A stretch of DNA of 64,000 nucleotides from the NCBI RefSeq assembly GCF_001894945.1, contig NZ_BCXE01000033.1:1-64000 (forward strand), in the 5' to 3' direction. A model generated the notes under the pieces. That model saw only the letters and a program-made list of their open reading frames with translations, had not been told where the DNA came from and ran no database searches. The stretch comes from Rhodococcus ruber NBRC 15591 (GTDB lineage: Bacteria; Actinomycetota; Actinomycetes; Mycobacteriales; Mycobacteriaceae). Below, in pieces: positions 9,063 through 18,359 of the stretch (its first letter is position 1; every line of letters starts with the position of its first letter). A program made the position numbers and the translations under genes.

Positions 9063-10813
9063 CAGTACTTCCGCTCCATCGGCTCGTAGCGGGTCTGCAC
9101 CACCGGCTTGTAGTCCAGGCGGATGGGGGAGATCAGCTCCGTCCCCTCCTTGTAGGCCATGGTGTGCTTGAGGAACTTCTCGTCGTCGCGCTTCGGGAAG
9201 TCCTCGCGGGCGTGACCGCCGCGCGATTCCTTCCGGTTGAGCGCACCGGCGACGGTGACCTCGGCCATCTCGAGCAGGAAGCCCAGCTCGACGGCCTCGA
9301 GCAGGTCGCTGTTGTAGCGCTTGCCCTTGTCCTGGACGGTGATGTTCTTGTACCGCTCCTTCAGCGCGTGGATGTCCTCGAGCGCCTTGGTGAGCGTCTC
9401 CTCGGTGCGGAACACCGAGGCGTTGTTGTCCATGGACTGCTGCAGCTCGCTGCGGATGTCCGCCACGCGCTCCTTGCCGCCCGCGCCCAGGATCCGCTCG
9501 AGCCACTCCACGACGTTGCGGGCCGGGTCCTCCGGCAGGTCCACGTGGTCGTGGGTGTTGGCGTACTCGGCCGCGGCGATGCCGGCGCGACGGCCGAACA
9601 CGTTGATGTCGAGCAGCGAGTTGGTGCCGAGACGGTTGGCGCCGTGGACGGAGACGCAGGCGCACTCGCCCGCGGCGTACAGGCCCGGGACCTCGTCCTC
9701 GTTGTTGCGCAGCACCTCACCGTTGATCTTGGTGGGGATGCCGCCCATCACGTAGTGGCAGGTCGGGTACACCGGCACGAGCTCGGTGACGGGGTCGACG
9801 CCGAGGTAGGTGCGGGCGAACTCGGTGATGTCCGGGAGCTTCTCCTCGAGGACGTCCTCACCGAGGTGCGTCACGTCGATGTAGACGTAGTCCTTGTTCG
9901 GGCCGGCGCCGCGGCCCTCGAGCACCTCGAGCACCATCGAGCGGGCGACGATGTCGCGGGGCGCGAGGTCCTTGATGGTGGGGGCGTAGCGCTCCATGAA
10001 GCGCTCGCCGTCGGCGTTGCGGAGGATGCCGCCCTCGCCGCGCACGGCCTCGGAGATCAGGATGCCCAGGCCCGCGAGTCCCGTCGGGTGGAACTGGTGG
10101 AACTCCATGTCCTCGAGCGGCAGGCCCTTGCGGAAGATGATGCCCATGCCGTCACCGGTGAGGGTGTGCGCGTTGGACGTCGTCTTGTACATCCGGCCCG
10201 AGCCGCCGGTGGCGAACACGATCGACTTCGCGTGGAAGATGTGGATCTCGCCGGTGGCGAGCTCGTAGGCGATGACGCCGGTGGCGACGGGACCCTCGGG
10301 GGTCTGCGTCAGCGAGATGTCGAGGGCGTAGAACTCGTTGAAGAACTCCACGTCGTGCTTGACGCAGTTCTGGTAGAGCGTCTGCAGGATCATGTGACCG
10401 GTGCGGTCGGCCGCGTAGCAGGCGCGCCGTACCGGGGCCTTGCCGTGGTCACGGGTGTGGCCACCGAACCGGCGCTGGTCGATCTTGCCCTCGGGGGTGC
10501 GGTTGAACGGCAGACCCATCTTCTCGAGGTCGAGCACCGCGTCGATGGCCTCCTTGGCCATGATCTCCGCAGCGTCCTGGTCGACGAGGTAGTCGCCACC
10601 CTTGACGGTGTCGAAGGTGTGCCACTCCCAGTTGTCCTCCTCGACGTTCGCGAGGGCGGCGCACATGCCGCCCTGCGCGGCGCCGGTGTGGCTGCGGGTC
10701 GGGTAGAGCTTGGTCAGAACTGCGGTGCGGGCGCGGGGACCGGCCTCGATGGCCGCACGCATGCCGGCGCCGCCGGCACCGACGATGACCACGTCATAAC
10801 GATGTTCCTGCAT
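9062..10813 (-). CDS. sdhA: Succinate dehydrogenase flavoprotein subunit
   Basis: SdhA oxidises succinate to fumarate with covalently bound FAD. The 583-residue protein opens with the FAD motif VVIVGAGGAGMRAA and has RSHTGAAQGGM containing the His that carries FAD. It also shows HPTGLAGLGILISEAVRGEG, the active-site FMERYAP and PVYPTCHYVMGG. The C-terminal domain ends PVVQTRYEPMERKY, as in other SdhA proteins. The ATG at 10813 has GGGAGC upstream, and 15 nt separate it from the sdhD stop. Confidence 0.98.
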   Translation of the reverse strand: MQEHRYDVVIVGAGGAGMRAAIEAGPRARTAVLTKLYPTRSHTGAAQGGMCAALANVEEDNWEWHTFDTVKGGDYLVDQDAAEIMAKEAIDAVLDLEKMGLPFNRTPEGKIDQRRFGGHTRDHGKAPVRRACYAADRTGHMILQTLYQNCVKHDVEFFNEFYALDISLTQTPEGPVATGVIAYELATGEIHIFHAKSIVFATGGSGRMYKTTSNAHTLTGDGMGIIFRKGLPLEDMEFHQFHPTGLAGLGILISEAVRGEGGILRNADGERFMERYAPTIKDLAPRDIVARSMVLEVLEGRGAGPNKDYVYIDVTHLGEDVLEEKLPDITEFARTYLGVDPVTELVPVYPTCHYVMGGIPTKINGEVLRNNEDEVPGLYAAGECACVSVHGANRLGTNSLLDINVFGRRAGIAAAEYANTHDHVDLPEDPARNVVEWLERILGAGGKERVADIRSELQQSMDNNASVFRTEETLTKALEDIHALKERYKNITVQDKGKRYNSDLLEAVELGFLLEMAEVTVAGALNRKESRGGHAREDFPKRDDEKFLKHTMAYKEGTELISPIRLDYKPVVQTRYEPMERKY

Positions 10814-10828
10814 GAAGTCGTAGCTCCC

Positions 10829-11269
10829 CTAGCTCGCAACGATGTTGGGGTCGAAGGTGAAGATCACATAGGTGCCCAGGCCCATGATCAGGATCATCGA
10901 CACGACCAGGATCGTGTTGAGCCAGAATCGGGTCGAGTCCTTGCGGGAGTAGTCCGCGATGACGGTGCGCAGGCCGTTGCCGCCGTGGAGCTGCGCGAGC
11001 CAGAGCATCGACAGGTCCCAGAACTGCCAGAACGGGCTGGACCAGCGTCCGGCGACGAATGCGAAGTTGATGCGGTGCACGCCCTCGTCCAGCATCAGCA
11101 TGATGAACAGGTGGCCGAGCACCAGGATGATCAGGGCGAGACCGGACAGGCGCATGAACAACCAGGCGTAGAGCTCGAAGTTGTTCTTCGCGGCGCGGCG
11201 CGGGGAGCGCGGATTGTCGAGGCTGGCCGGGCGGTCGTACGCCGTGCCGAGAGTCTTGGCTTCAGTCAT
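10829..11269 (-). CDS. sdhD: Succinate dehydrogenase membrane anchor
   Basis: This 146-residue membrane protein, together with SdhC, binds heme and quinone. It has three hydrophobic helices, beginning AWLFMRLSGLALIILVLGHLF (containing a candidate heme-ligand His), then a short helix, then NTILVVSMILIMGLGTYVIF. The ATG at 11269 (MTEAK) is preferred over an upstream start at 11284. The gene begins just 1 nt after the sdhC stop, and has the same position and size as Rv3317. Confidence 0.93.
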   Translation of the reverse strand: MTEAKTLGTAYDRPASLDNPRSPRRAAKNNFELYAWLFMRLSGLALIILVLGHLFIMLMLDEGVHRINFAFVAGRWSSPFWQFWDLSMLWLAQLHGGNGLRTVIADYSRKDSTRFWLNTILVVSMILIMGLGTYVIFTFDPNIVAS

Positions 11270-11270
11270 C

Positions 11271-11675
11271 TCAGTGCCCCGCAAACATGTTGTAGAAGAT
11301 GCGACCGGCGGCCGGGATCATCACCACGAACCAGATCGCCAGGACCGTCCAGAGCATCACCCGCTGGTACTGCGGGCCCTTGGACCAGAAGTCCACGAGC
11401 ATCACGCGCAGGCCGTTGAGGGCGTGGTAGAGCACCATCGCCACCAACCCGAGCTCCATGAGACCGACGACGGGATTCTTGTAGGTCTCGATGACACTGT
11501 CGTAGGTCTCGGGATTCACCCGGACGAGTGCCGTGTCCAGGACGTGGACGAAAAGGAAGAAGAATGTCGCCACGCCTGTGATCCGGTGCAGAACCCAGGA
11601 CCACATGCCCGGGTCTCCCCGGTAAAGCGACCGTGTGCGCCCCGGTGCGGGAGCGGCTTCAGTCGTGCTGCTCAT
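11271..11675 (-). CDS. sdhC: Succinate dehydrogenase cytochrome b556 subunit
   Basis: SdhC is the first gene of the operon. The 134-residue protein contains the family signature SWVLHRITGVATFFFLFVHV, with the conserved Arg and His of the heme/quinone site, followed by two more helices (VGLMELGLVAMVLYHALNGL and MLWTVLAIWFVVMIP). The ATG at 11675 is chosen because GGAGG lies about 13 nt upstream; a TTG at 11699 is possible. The promoter should lie in the 253-nt region shared with the divergent cdd gene, which also holds an iron-box-like site. Confidence 0.94.
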   Translation of the reverse strand: MSSTTEAAPAPGRTRSLYRGDPGMWSWVLHRITGVATFFFLFVHVLDTALVRVNPETYDSVIETYKNPVVGLMELGLVAMVLYHALNGLRVMLVDFWSKGPQYQRVMLWTVLAIWFVVMIPAAGRIFYNMFAGH

Positions 11676-11846
11676 CGAGTGCTGTGCCTCCAACGTCAAT
11701 GGTGGACGCGTCGAGCCTCTCCAGCCTCTGGGGGATTCCGCAGCACGGGCTCGACGTGAACCTGAACCGACTTCGACCGACTTTAGTCCTATCCGAAAGT
11801 CGGGAACTAATTCGCGTGGCGGTTCGTACGGCCGCCAAATAACAAG

Positions 11847-11865
11847 TTAGGTATGCCTTTCCAAC
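11847..11865. promoter_or_regulatory. Possible IdeR/DtxR box between sdhC and cdd
   Basis: TTAGGTATGCCTTTCCAAC fits 15 of 19 positions of the DtxR/IdeR consensus TWAGGTWAGSCTWACCTWA. It lies 172 nt upstream of the sdhC start and 64 nt upstream of cdd. Succinate dehydrogenase is iron-rich, which makes sdh the more sensible target. The match is moderate, and this is a prediction only. Confidence 0.4.
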
Positions 11866-11928
11866 TGTGATCTGGCCCGGGCGGGGCGGTGGACCGTGGA
11901 ATCGGCCACCGTGACAGGATGGGCAACC

Positions 11929-12351
11929 ATGCCGGACGTAGACTGGAAAACCTTGCGCGCCAAAGCACATGAGGTGATGGGCCGCGCGTACGCACCCTAC
12001 TCCCGTTTCCCGGTGGGGGCTGCGGCGCTCGTGGACGACGGACGGATCGTCGTCGGATGCAATGTGGAAAATGTCTCACACGGAGTGGGCCTGTGTGCCG
12101 AATGTGTACTGGTCGGTAACTTGATCTCCGGTGGTGGCGGGCGGTTGCGCGCCGTCGCCGTCTGCGACGCGCGTGGGGCCGTCCTGAGCCCGTGCGGGCG
12201 CTGCCGGCAGATCCTCGCCGAACACGGCGGTCCCGAACTCGAGGTCGACACGCGTCGCGGTCCGCGGCCCCTCTCCGAACTGCTGCCGGACGCGTTCGGG
12301 CCCGGTGACCTGGACGCGGTGCGCGAGGCGGGAGGGACCGATCGTGCCTGA
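11929..12351 (+). CDS. cdd: Cytidine deaminase
   Basis: Cdd is a zinc enzyme that deaminates cytidine and deoxycytidine to uridine forms for pyrimidine salvage. The 140-residue protein has YAPYSRFPVGAA at the substrate site, NVENVSHG, the catalytic CAEC motif (Cys zinc ligand and Glu proton shuttle) and SPCGRCRQIL with the other two zinc-binding cysteines. The ATG at 11929 fits the family length; an in-frame start at 11896 would add an odd 11-residue extension. A CAGGAT hexamer 8 nt before the ATG resembles a leaderless -10. The end overlaps deoA by 8 nt. Confidence 0.95.
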   Translation: MPDVDWKTLRAKAHEVMGRAYAPYSRFPVGAAALVDDGRIVVGCNVENVSHGVGLCAECVLVGNLISGGGGRLRAVAVCDARGAVLSPCGRCRQILAEHGGPELEVDTRRGPRPLSELLPDAFGPGDLDAVREAGGTDRA

Positions 12352-13627
12352 CGCCCTGTCGATCATCACCCGCAAACGGGACGGCAAGGAACTCGGCGGC
12401 GCCGAGATCGACTGGATCATCGAGGCGTTCACCCGTGGTGTCGTCGCCGACGAGCAGATGGCGGCCCTCGCGATGGCGGTCTACTTCCGGGGCATGACGC
12501 GCGCCGAGACCGCCCGCTGGACCACCGCCATGATCGACTCGGGCCGGCGTCTCGACTTCACCGGACTGGGCCTGCCCACCGTCGACAAGCACTCCACCGG
12601 CGGCGTAGGCGACAAGATCACCCTTCCGCTGGCTCCGCTCGTCGCTGCCTGCGGCGTCGCAGTACCCCAGCTCTCCGGCCGCGGACTCGGCCACACCGGC
12701 GGCACCCTCGACAAGCTCGAGGCGATTCCCGGCTGGCGGGCGGAACTGAGCACCGCCGAGATCGCCGAAATCCTCGCCGACCCGGCGGTGGGTGCAGTCG
12801 TCTGCGCGGCCGGCGCCGATCTCGCCCCGGCCGACCGCCGCCTCTACGCCCTGCGCGACGTCACAGGCACGGTCGAGTCCATCCCCCTGATCGCCAGCTC
12901 GATCATGAGCAAGAAGATCGCCGAAGGCACCGGCGCCCTCGTCCTCGACGTCAAGGTCGGCTCCGGGGCGTTCATGAAGAACCTGGGCGACGCCCGCGAG
13001 CTCGCCCGCACCATGGTCGAGCTGGGCGAGGACGAGGGGCTGCACACCACCGCGCTCCTCACCCGGATGGACGTCCCGCTCGGGCGCACCGCCGGCAATG
13101 CCCTCGAGGTGCGCGAGGCCGTCGAGGTGCTCGCCGGCGGCGGCCCGTCGGACGTGGTCGAGCTGACCCTCGCCCTCGCCCGCGAGATGCTCGCCGCCGT
13201 CGGTCGCGACGACGTCGACCCCGCAGACCGGCTGCGCGACGGCACCGCCATGGACCGGTGGCGCGCGATGATCGCCGCGCAGGGCGGTGACCCCGACGCG
13301 CCGCTGCCCGCGGCCCGGTACACCGAGGAACTGCGCGCACCCGGCGACGGCGTGCTGGCCGAACTCGACGCGATGGCGGTGGGCGTGGCCGCATGGCGAC
13401 TCGGCGCCGGCCGGGAACGGCAGGGCGAACCCGTGCAGGCTGCGGCGGGGATCGAGCTGCACGCGAAGCCGGGGGACCGGGTCCGCGCCGGGGACACGAT
13501 CGCCACCCTGCACACCGACACCCCGGTGAAGTTCCCCGCCGCGATGGCGACCCTCGGCGAGGGCGTGCACATCGCCGATTCCGCGCCGGCGACACGACCG
13601 CTCGTCGTCGAGCGGATCACCGCCTAG
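12344..13627 (+). CDS. deoA: Thymidine/pyrimidine-nucleoside phosphorylase
   Basis: DeoA splits thymidine or deoxyuridine with phosphate into the free base and deoxyribose-1-phosphate. The 427-residue protein contains the family signature [20 protein letters not shown] near residue 110, the phosphate site [10 protein letters not shown] and the substrate motif [11 protein letters not shown]. The C-terminal domain resembles a biotinyl-lipoyl fold ([19 protein letters not shown]). The start is a GTG at 12344 that overlaps the end of cdd, with GGAGGGA about 6 nt upstream, so it is co-translated with cdd. Gene order cdd-deoA-add matches M. tuberculosis. Confidence 0.96.
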   Translation: MPDALSIITRKRDGKELGGAEIDWIIEAFTRGVVADEQMAALAMAVYFRGMTRAETARWTTAMIDSGRRLDFTGLGLPTVDKHSTGGVGDKITLPLAPLVAACGVAVPQLSGRGLGHTGGTLDKLEAIPGWRAELSTAEIAEILADPAVGAVVCAAGADLAPADRRLYALRDVTGTVESIPLIASSIMSKKIAEGTGALVLDVKVGSGAFMKNLGDARELARTMVELGEDEGLHTTALLTRMDVPLGRTAGNALEVREAVEVLAGGGPSDVVELTLALAREMLAAVGRDDVDPADRLRDGTAMDRWRAMIAAQGGDPDAPLPAARYTEELRAPGDGVLAELDAMAVGVAAWRLGAGRERQGEPVQAAAGIELHAKPGDRVRAGDTIATLHTDTPVKFPAAMATLGEGVHIADSAPATRPLVVERITA

Positions 13628-13632
13628 CCGAC

Positions 13633-13638
13633 TACCGT
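13633..13638 (+). promoter_or_regulatory. -10 hexamer of add, leaderless type
   Basis: TACCGT lies 6 nt before the add ATG, with no ribosome binding site. It would allow add to be transcribed separately from cdd-deoA. Confidence 0.4.
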
Positions 13639-13644
13639 CGGGGC

Positions 13645-14742
13645 ATGACGGAGCCGGCGACGACACTGACCGAACCCGCGCTGCGGACCGCGCCGAAAGT
13701 ACTTCTGCACGACCACCTGGACGGCGGTCTGCGGCCGGGAACCGTGCTCGAACTGGCCGAGGCCTGCGGCTACCGGCTGCCGGCCGGCACGGAACCCGAA
13801 CTGGCGCGCTGGTTCCGGGACTCGGCCGACAGCGGCTCGCTCGAGCGTTACCTCGAAACGTTCGCGCACACGGTGGCCGTCATGCAGACCCCGGACGGCC
13901 TCGAGCGGGTCGCCCGCGAATGCGTGCTCGACCTCGCCGCCGACGGCGTCGTCTACGCCGAGGTCCGCTTCGCCCCCGAACAGCATCTCGAGCGGGGACT
14001 CGACCTGGACTCCGTGGTCGAGCACGTGCTCGAGGGCTTCCGATCGGGGGAGTCCGCGGTGGAGGCCTCCGGTGCCCAGCCCATCCGGGTGCGGCTGCTG
14101 CTCACCGCGATGCGGCACGCCGCCCGGTCCCGTGAGATCGCCGAACTCGCGGTGCGGTTCCGCGACCGCGGCGTCGTCGGGTTCGACATCGCCGGTGCCG
14201 AGGCCGGCTACCCACCGAGCCGGCATCTCGATGCCTTCGAGTACATGCGCGCCGCCAGCGCGCACTTCACGATCCACGCGGGGGAAGCATTCGGACTGCC
14301 GTCCATCCACGAGGCCATCGCGTTCTGCGGCACCGACCGCCTCGGTCACGGTGTGCGCATCGTCGACGACATCACCGTCGCCGAGGACGGCACCGCCACT
14401 CTCGGTCTGCTGGCGAACTACGTGCGCGACAAGCGGATTCCGCTCGAACTGTGCCCGAGTTCGAACGTGCAGACCGGCGCCGTCGACACCCTGGAACAGC
14501 ATCCGTTCGACCTGCTGGCACGCCTGCGGTTCCGCGTCACCGTCAACACCGACAACCGGCTGATGAGCGACACGACGATGAGCAAGGAGATGATGCGGCT
14601 GGTCGAGACGTTCGGGTACGGCTGGTCCGACCTCGAGCGGTTCACGATCAACGCGATGAAGTCCGCGTTCCTGCCGTTCGATCAGCGGCTCGAGATCATC
14701 GACGACGTGATCAAGCCCGGCTACGCCGTCCTGATCGGCTGA
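13645..14742 (+). CDS. add: Adenosine deaminase
   Basis: Add deaminates adenosine and deoxyadenosine to inosine forms in purine salvage. The 365-residue TIM-barrel metalloenzyme shows the zinc motif [24 protein letters not shown], the catalytic THAGE-equivalent [17 protein letters not shown] and [11 protein letters not shown], then [10 protein letters not shown] with the last metal-binding Asp. All ligands are present. It lies 17 nt after deoA and probably has its own leaderless promoter. It belongs with upp, cdd, deoA and deoD as part of a nucleoside-salvage set spread through this window. Confidence 0.96.
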   Translation: MTEPATTLTEPALRTAPKVLLHDHLDGGLRPGTVLELAEACGYRLPAGTEPELARWFRDSADSGSLERYLETFAHTVAVMQTPDGLERVARECVLDLAADGVVYAEVRFAPEQHLERGLDLDSVVEHVLEGFRSGESAVEASGAQPIRVRLLLTAMRHAARSREIAELAVRFRDRGVVGFDIAGAEAGYPPSRHLDAFEYMRAASAHFTIHAGEAFGLPSIHEAIAFCGTDRLGHGVRIVDDITVAEDGTATLGLLANYVRDKRIPLELCPSSNVQTGAVDTLEQHPFDLLARLRFRVTVNTDNRLMSDTTMSKEMMRLVETFGYGWSDLERFTINAMKSAFLPFDQRLEIIDDVIKPGYAVLIG

Positions 14743-14784
14743 CAGTACCCGCGGCGGACAGTACCGTCGGCGGACCTCACCTCG

Positions 14785-14790
14785 TAGGGT
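14785..14790 (+). promoter_or_regulatory. -10 hexamer of the STAND ATPase gene, leaderless type
   Basis: TAGGGT lies 7 nt before the ATG at 14798, with no ribosome binding site between. Confidence 0.45.
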
Positions 14791-14797
14791 CGGGGGT

Positions 14798-16888
14798 ATG
14801 AGGGACCGCGTCCCGCCCTCGGCAACTCTCGGCGACGTGCTCGCCGCGCGCCGACGCCGCCGGTTCGTCGGGCGTGCGGCCGAACTCGAGCTGGTACGTG
14901 CCGCCCTCGACGCACCCCGGTCCCCGTTCTCGGTGCTGTACCTGTACGGACCCGGAGGGATCGGCAAGACCAGCCTGCTCGACGAGGTCGCCGATCTCGC
15001 CGCGGGGGCCGGGTCGGCTCTCGTGCGTCTCGACGGGCGGGACCTCGTCCCCCATCCGGCCGCCGTCCTCGCCGCGTTGGAGAAGCACCTCGACGTGGGC
15101 GCGGACCGAATCGCCACCGCGTCCGGGCAACGCCTCGTGACGGTGATCGACACGTACGAGGCACTCGCACCGATCGACGGCTGGATCCGCCGGAATCTGC
15201 TGCCGCGGTTCCCGGACGACGCGGTGACCGTGATCGCGGGGCGGGATCCACCGTCGCCGCAGTGGCGCTCGGATCTCGCCTGGGGCGAGCTGCTGCGGGT
15301 GGTGTCGCTGCGCAACCTCGCTCCCCGGGAGAGCGTCGAATACCTGCGCGCCGCCGGGGTCCGGGACGACCTGCACGAGCGTCTCTGCCGCGTGACCCAC
15401 GGCCACCCCCTGGCGCTGTCGCTGCTCGCCGACGCGGTGCTCCGCGGCGGCAGCGCCGACGCCGATCCGCTGACCCCCCACCTGGTGGGAACTCTGCTGC
15501 GCCGGTTCGTCGACGAGGAACCCGGCACGGTCCACCGGCGGGCACTGGAGGTGTGCGCACTCGCCCGCGTGACCACGGAATCGCTCCTGCGGGACGCGCT
15601 CGGCGCGGACGACGACTGTGCGCACGACGCGTTCCGGTGGCTTCGGAGCCTGTCCTTCGTCGAGACCGGCGCCGACGGGCTCCATCCTCACGACCTGGCC
15701 CGCGACGTCATCGACGCCGACCTGTGGTGGCGGGACGCCGACAGCTATGCCGACGTCTTCCGCCTCGTGTGGCGGCACATCCATCGGGCGCTCGACTCGA
15801 CGACCGGCCGGCGGCAACAGCAGGCGATCTTCGATCTCAAGTTCGTGTTCCGCAACCTCGCCGGCGTGCTGTCGCCCGTGCAGTGGGAGAGCTGGGGCCG
15901 GCACTATCCCGAGCCCGCCACCGCTGCCGACCGCGCGGCGGTCGTCGAGCTGATCGGGACCGCGGAGGGAGAGGAGTCCGCCCGGCACGCACAGTGGTGG
16001 CTCGCACGGCAACCCGACGGCTTCTTCGTGCTCCGGTACCTGGACGGGACCGTCCGCGGCGTGATCGGGCTGCTGGATCTCACCCGCGCCGCCGAGGCGG
16101 ATCGGGTCCGCGACCCGGGTGCCGCGGCGGGATGGCGGGTCGCACAGCGATGTACGCCGGTGCGCGAGGGCGAGGTCGTCACCCAGACCCGGTTCGTCGT
16201 GGACCGGGAGGAGTACCAGGACCCCTCGCCGACGCTCAACGCAGTCCCGATTCTCACGATCCAGCGATGCCTCACCACCCGGGGCCTTGCCTACGACGTG
16301 CTCGCCCTGGCCGAGCCGGACCGGTGGGACGACTACTTCGCCGTGGCCGATCTGCCGCGCGTCGCCGGCGGCGATTTCGTCGTCGGTGGCCGCCGGTTCG
16401 GTCTGTTCGCCCACGATTTCCGGCGCGTCCCGGTCGACGCCTGGCTCGAGCGGGTGACGGACCGGGCGCTGGCCCGCGGTCCGTCCCCGTCCGCGCCCGG
16501 CGCACCCGTGCTGCTCGTCCTCTCCCAACCCGAGTTCGCGCAGTCGGTCAAGCAGGGCCTGCACGACCTGCGGCGGCACGATCTCCTCGCCCGCAATCCG
16601 CTGCTGCGAACTCGAGTGCTCCACGACCGGACCGGCTCCGGGGAACCCGACGTCGCGCTGCTCGAGGAGGTGCTCCGCGACGCGGTCGCCACCCTGGCCG
16701 ACCACCCCCGCGACGACAAACTGCTGCGGGCCGTGGATCGGACGTACCTGCGACCGGCCGCAACCCAGGAATCGGCCGCAGCGGCGCTCGGACTGCCGTT
16801 CAGCACCTATCGCAGGCATCTGACCGCAGGTGTGGAGCGGATCGTGTCGTGGCTGTGGGACCAGGAGGTGTACGGCCGCCGGCAGTGA
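14798..16888 (+). CDS. STAND-type ATPase with C-terminal helix-turn-helix
   Basis: This is a 696-residue multidomain signalling protein. Residues 1-35 hold the FVGRAAELE motif that begins many AAA/STAND modules. Walker A is GPGGIGKTS (51-59), and a Walker-B-like stretch LVTVIDTYEAL spans 113-123. VIAGRD (145-150) and GHPLALSLL (202-210) fit the sensor and GxP motifs of STAND NTPases. A middle region around 370-580 has strand-helix patterns like an acyltransferase (GNAT-like) fold, but no catalytic motif is clear. Residues 654-696 form a helix-turn-helix (ESAAAALGLPFSTYRRHL) resembling a sigma region 4 or LuxR-like reader. No input signal is known. It is probably a regulator of the FAD oxidoreductase gene 82 nt downstream. 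Confidence 0.8.
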   Translation: MRDRVPPSATLGDVLAARRRRRFVGRAAELELVRAALDAPRSPFSVLYLYGPGGIGKTSLLDEVADLAAGAGSALVRLDGRDLVPHPAAVLAALEKHLDVGADRIATASGQRLVTVIDTYEALAPIDGWIRRNLLPRFPDDAVTVIAGRDPPSPQWRSDLAWGELLRVVSLRNLAPRESVEYLRAAGVRDDLHERLCRVTHGHPLALSLLADAVLRGGSADADPLTPHLVGTLLRRFVDEEPGTVHRRALEVCALARVTTESLLRDALGADDDCAHDAFRWLRSLSFVETGADGLHPHDLARDVIDADLWWRDADSYADVFRLVWRHIHRALDSTTGRRQQQAIFDLKFVFRNLAGVLSPVQWESWGRHYPEPATAADRAAVVELIGTAEGEESARHAQWWLARQPDGFFVLRYLDGTVRGVIGLLDLTRAAEADRVRDPGAAAGWRVAQRCTPVREGEVVTQTRFVVDREEYQDPSPTLNAVPILTIQRCLTTRGLAYDVLALAEPDRWDDYFAVADLPRVAGGDFVVGGRRFGLFAHDFRRVPVDAWLERVTDRALARGPSPSAPGAPVLLVLSQPEFAQSVKQGLHDLRRHDLLARNPLLRTRVLHDRTGSGEPDVALLEEVLRDAVATLADHPRDDKLLRAVDRTYLRPAATQESAAAALGLPFSTYRRHLTAGVERIVSWLWDQEVYGRRQ

Positions 16889-16970
16889 GCACGACCGAGC
16901 ACCGAACGGACTGGTGACCGAGCACAATCCGGCCGCATGCTTCTCGCACTCGAACGAGGAGGTGCCGGAA

Positions 16971-18359
16971 ATGGTGACACGAATCGGTGATCGTGCCGTG
17001 GTGCTCGGAGCGGGAACGGCCGGTTTGCTTGCCGCACGGGTGTTGTCGGATGCGTACTCGGATGTGGTGGTGATCGATCACGACCGGCTGCCGGACGGTG
17101 CCGCGGCGCGGCGCTGTGTACCGCAGGGACGGCACATCCATGTGCTGGTGGCCGGCGGGATGCGCGCCATCGAGAATCTGCTGCCCGGCCTCACCGCGGA
17201 GCTCGTCGCAGACGGGGCGCCGCTGGTGGACCAGTGCGGCGACGTGCGCTGGTATCTCGGCGGCCACCGCCTCCGGCAGACGGAGAGCGGCCTGACGGCG
17301 GTGAGCGCGAGCCGGCCGAATCTCGAACATCGGATCCGGTCCCGCGTCGCCGCACTGCCCGGAGTGCGGATCGTCGACCGGTGCGACGCGCTGGGGGCGA
17401 TGGTGAGCGGTGACGGTCGACGGGTCACCGGCGTGCGCGTGCTCCGCCGGGCGGACGGCAGCGTCGAGGAAGTGCTCGACGCCGATCTCGTCGTCGACGC
17501 CACCGGGCGTGGTTCGCGAACCCCGGCGTGGCTCGAGCAGCTCGGATACCCCCCACCCGAGCGGGAGGAGGTCCGCGTCGATCTCACGTACGTCACCCGT
17601 ACCTACCCTGCCGATCCGGCACGCATGGGCGGCGACCTGGGTATTCTGCTCGCGCCGTCCCCGCCGGACCCGCGCGGCGCCGCCCTCCAGACGATCGAGA
17701 ACGGTCGCTGTCTCGTGACGGCGGTCGGCATGCTCGGTCACCGGCCCCCGGCCTCACCGGAGGGCTGGGTGGACTTCGTGCGGTCCTTGCCGTGGCCGGA
17801 CGTGTACGACGCGATCCGGGACGCCGAGCCGCTCGACGCACCCCGGTCGTACCACTTTCCGGCGAGCCGGCGCTTGCGATACGAACGGTGCCGGCGGCTG
17901 CCGCAGGGGCTGCTGGTGATCGGCGACGCGGTGTGCAGCTTCGACCCGATCTACGCGCAGGGCATGAGCGTCGCGGCGTTCGAAGCCGTGCTCCTCGCCG
18001 AACACCTTGCCCGCGGCCGGGAACCGGACCCGCACCGGTGGTTCCGGGACGTGGCGAAGGTCGTCGCCGTGCCCTGGGACATGGCGACCGGCGGTGACCT
18101 CGCCTGGCCGGAGGTCCAGGGCCGGCGCGGCGCGAAAGTGCGCGTGGCCAACCGCTATCTGCCGCTCGTCCACGCCGCTGCCGTGCAGGATGCCGAGGTG
18201 GTCCGCGCATTCTTCCGGGTCGCGGCGATGGTGGACCCGCCGGGGCGGCTGGTCGCCCCGCCGATACTGCGCCGGGTGCTCCGGCGATCGATCAGTGCTT
18301 GTGCAGCCGGGCCTCGAACTCCCGCTCGAGAGCCCGCCACGCCTCTGCCTCCGCGGTGA
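16971..18359 (+). CDS. FAD-dependent monooxygenase/oxidoreductase
   Basis: This 462-residue flavoprotein has the FAD dinucleotide motif AVVLGAGTAGLLAARVL near the N-terminus, the QGRHIHVLVAGG stretch, DLVVDATGRGSRTP in the middle, and the second FAD motif GDAVCSFDPIYAQGMSVAA typical of PHBH-like and squalene-epoxidase-like enzymes. Lipid, terpenoid or aromatic substrates are possible, but none can be named. The ATG at 16971 has AGGAGG 8 nt upstream. It follows the STAND regulator gene. The last 23 codons overlap the convergent satS gene, and the tail (CAAGPRTPAREP...) looks like readthrough from a lost earlier stop codon. Confidence 0.88.
   Translation: MVTRIGDRAVVLGAGTAGLLAARVLSDAYSDVVVIDHDRLPDGAAARRCVPQGRHIHVLVAGGMRAIENLLPGLTAELVADGAPLVDQCGDVRWYLGGHRLRQTESGLTAVSASRPNLEHRIRSRVAALPGVRIVDRCDALGAMVSGDGRRVTGVRVLRRADGSVEEVLDADLVVDATGRGSRTPAWLEQLGYPPPEREEVRVDLTYVTRTYPADPARMGGDLGILLAPSPPDPRGAALQTIENGRCLVTAVGMLGHRPPASPEGWVDFVRSLPWPDVYDAIRDAEPLDAPRSYHFPASRRLRYERCRRLPQGLLVIGDAVCSFDPIYAQGMSVAAFEAVLLAEHLARGREPDPHRWFRDVAKVVAVPWDMATGGDLAWPEVQGRRGAKVRVANRYLPLVHAAAVQDAEVVRAFFRVAAMVDPPGRLVAPPILRRVLRRSISACAAGPRTPAREPATPLPPR

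Noticed and set aside
9017-11419. An 800-codon open frame on the plus strand across sdhA and sdhD
   Set aside because: It is the antisense of the sdh genes, rich in Val/Gly/Glu/Asp as expected from reverse-complement codons.
14798-16888. The STAND ATPase considered as an Avs/antiphage defence gene
   Set aside because: It lacks a nuclease, TIR or protease effector and ends in a DNA-binding helix pair; its neighbour is a flavoenzyme, so a regulator is more likely.
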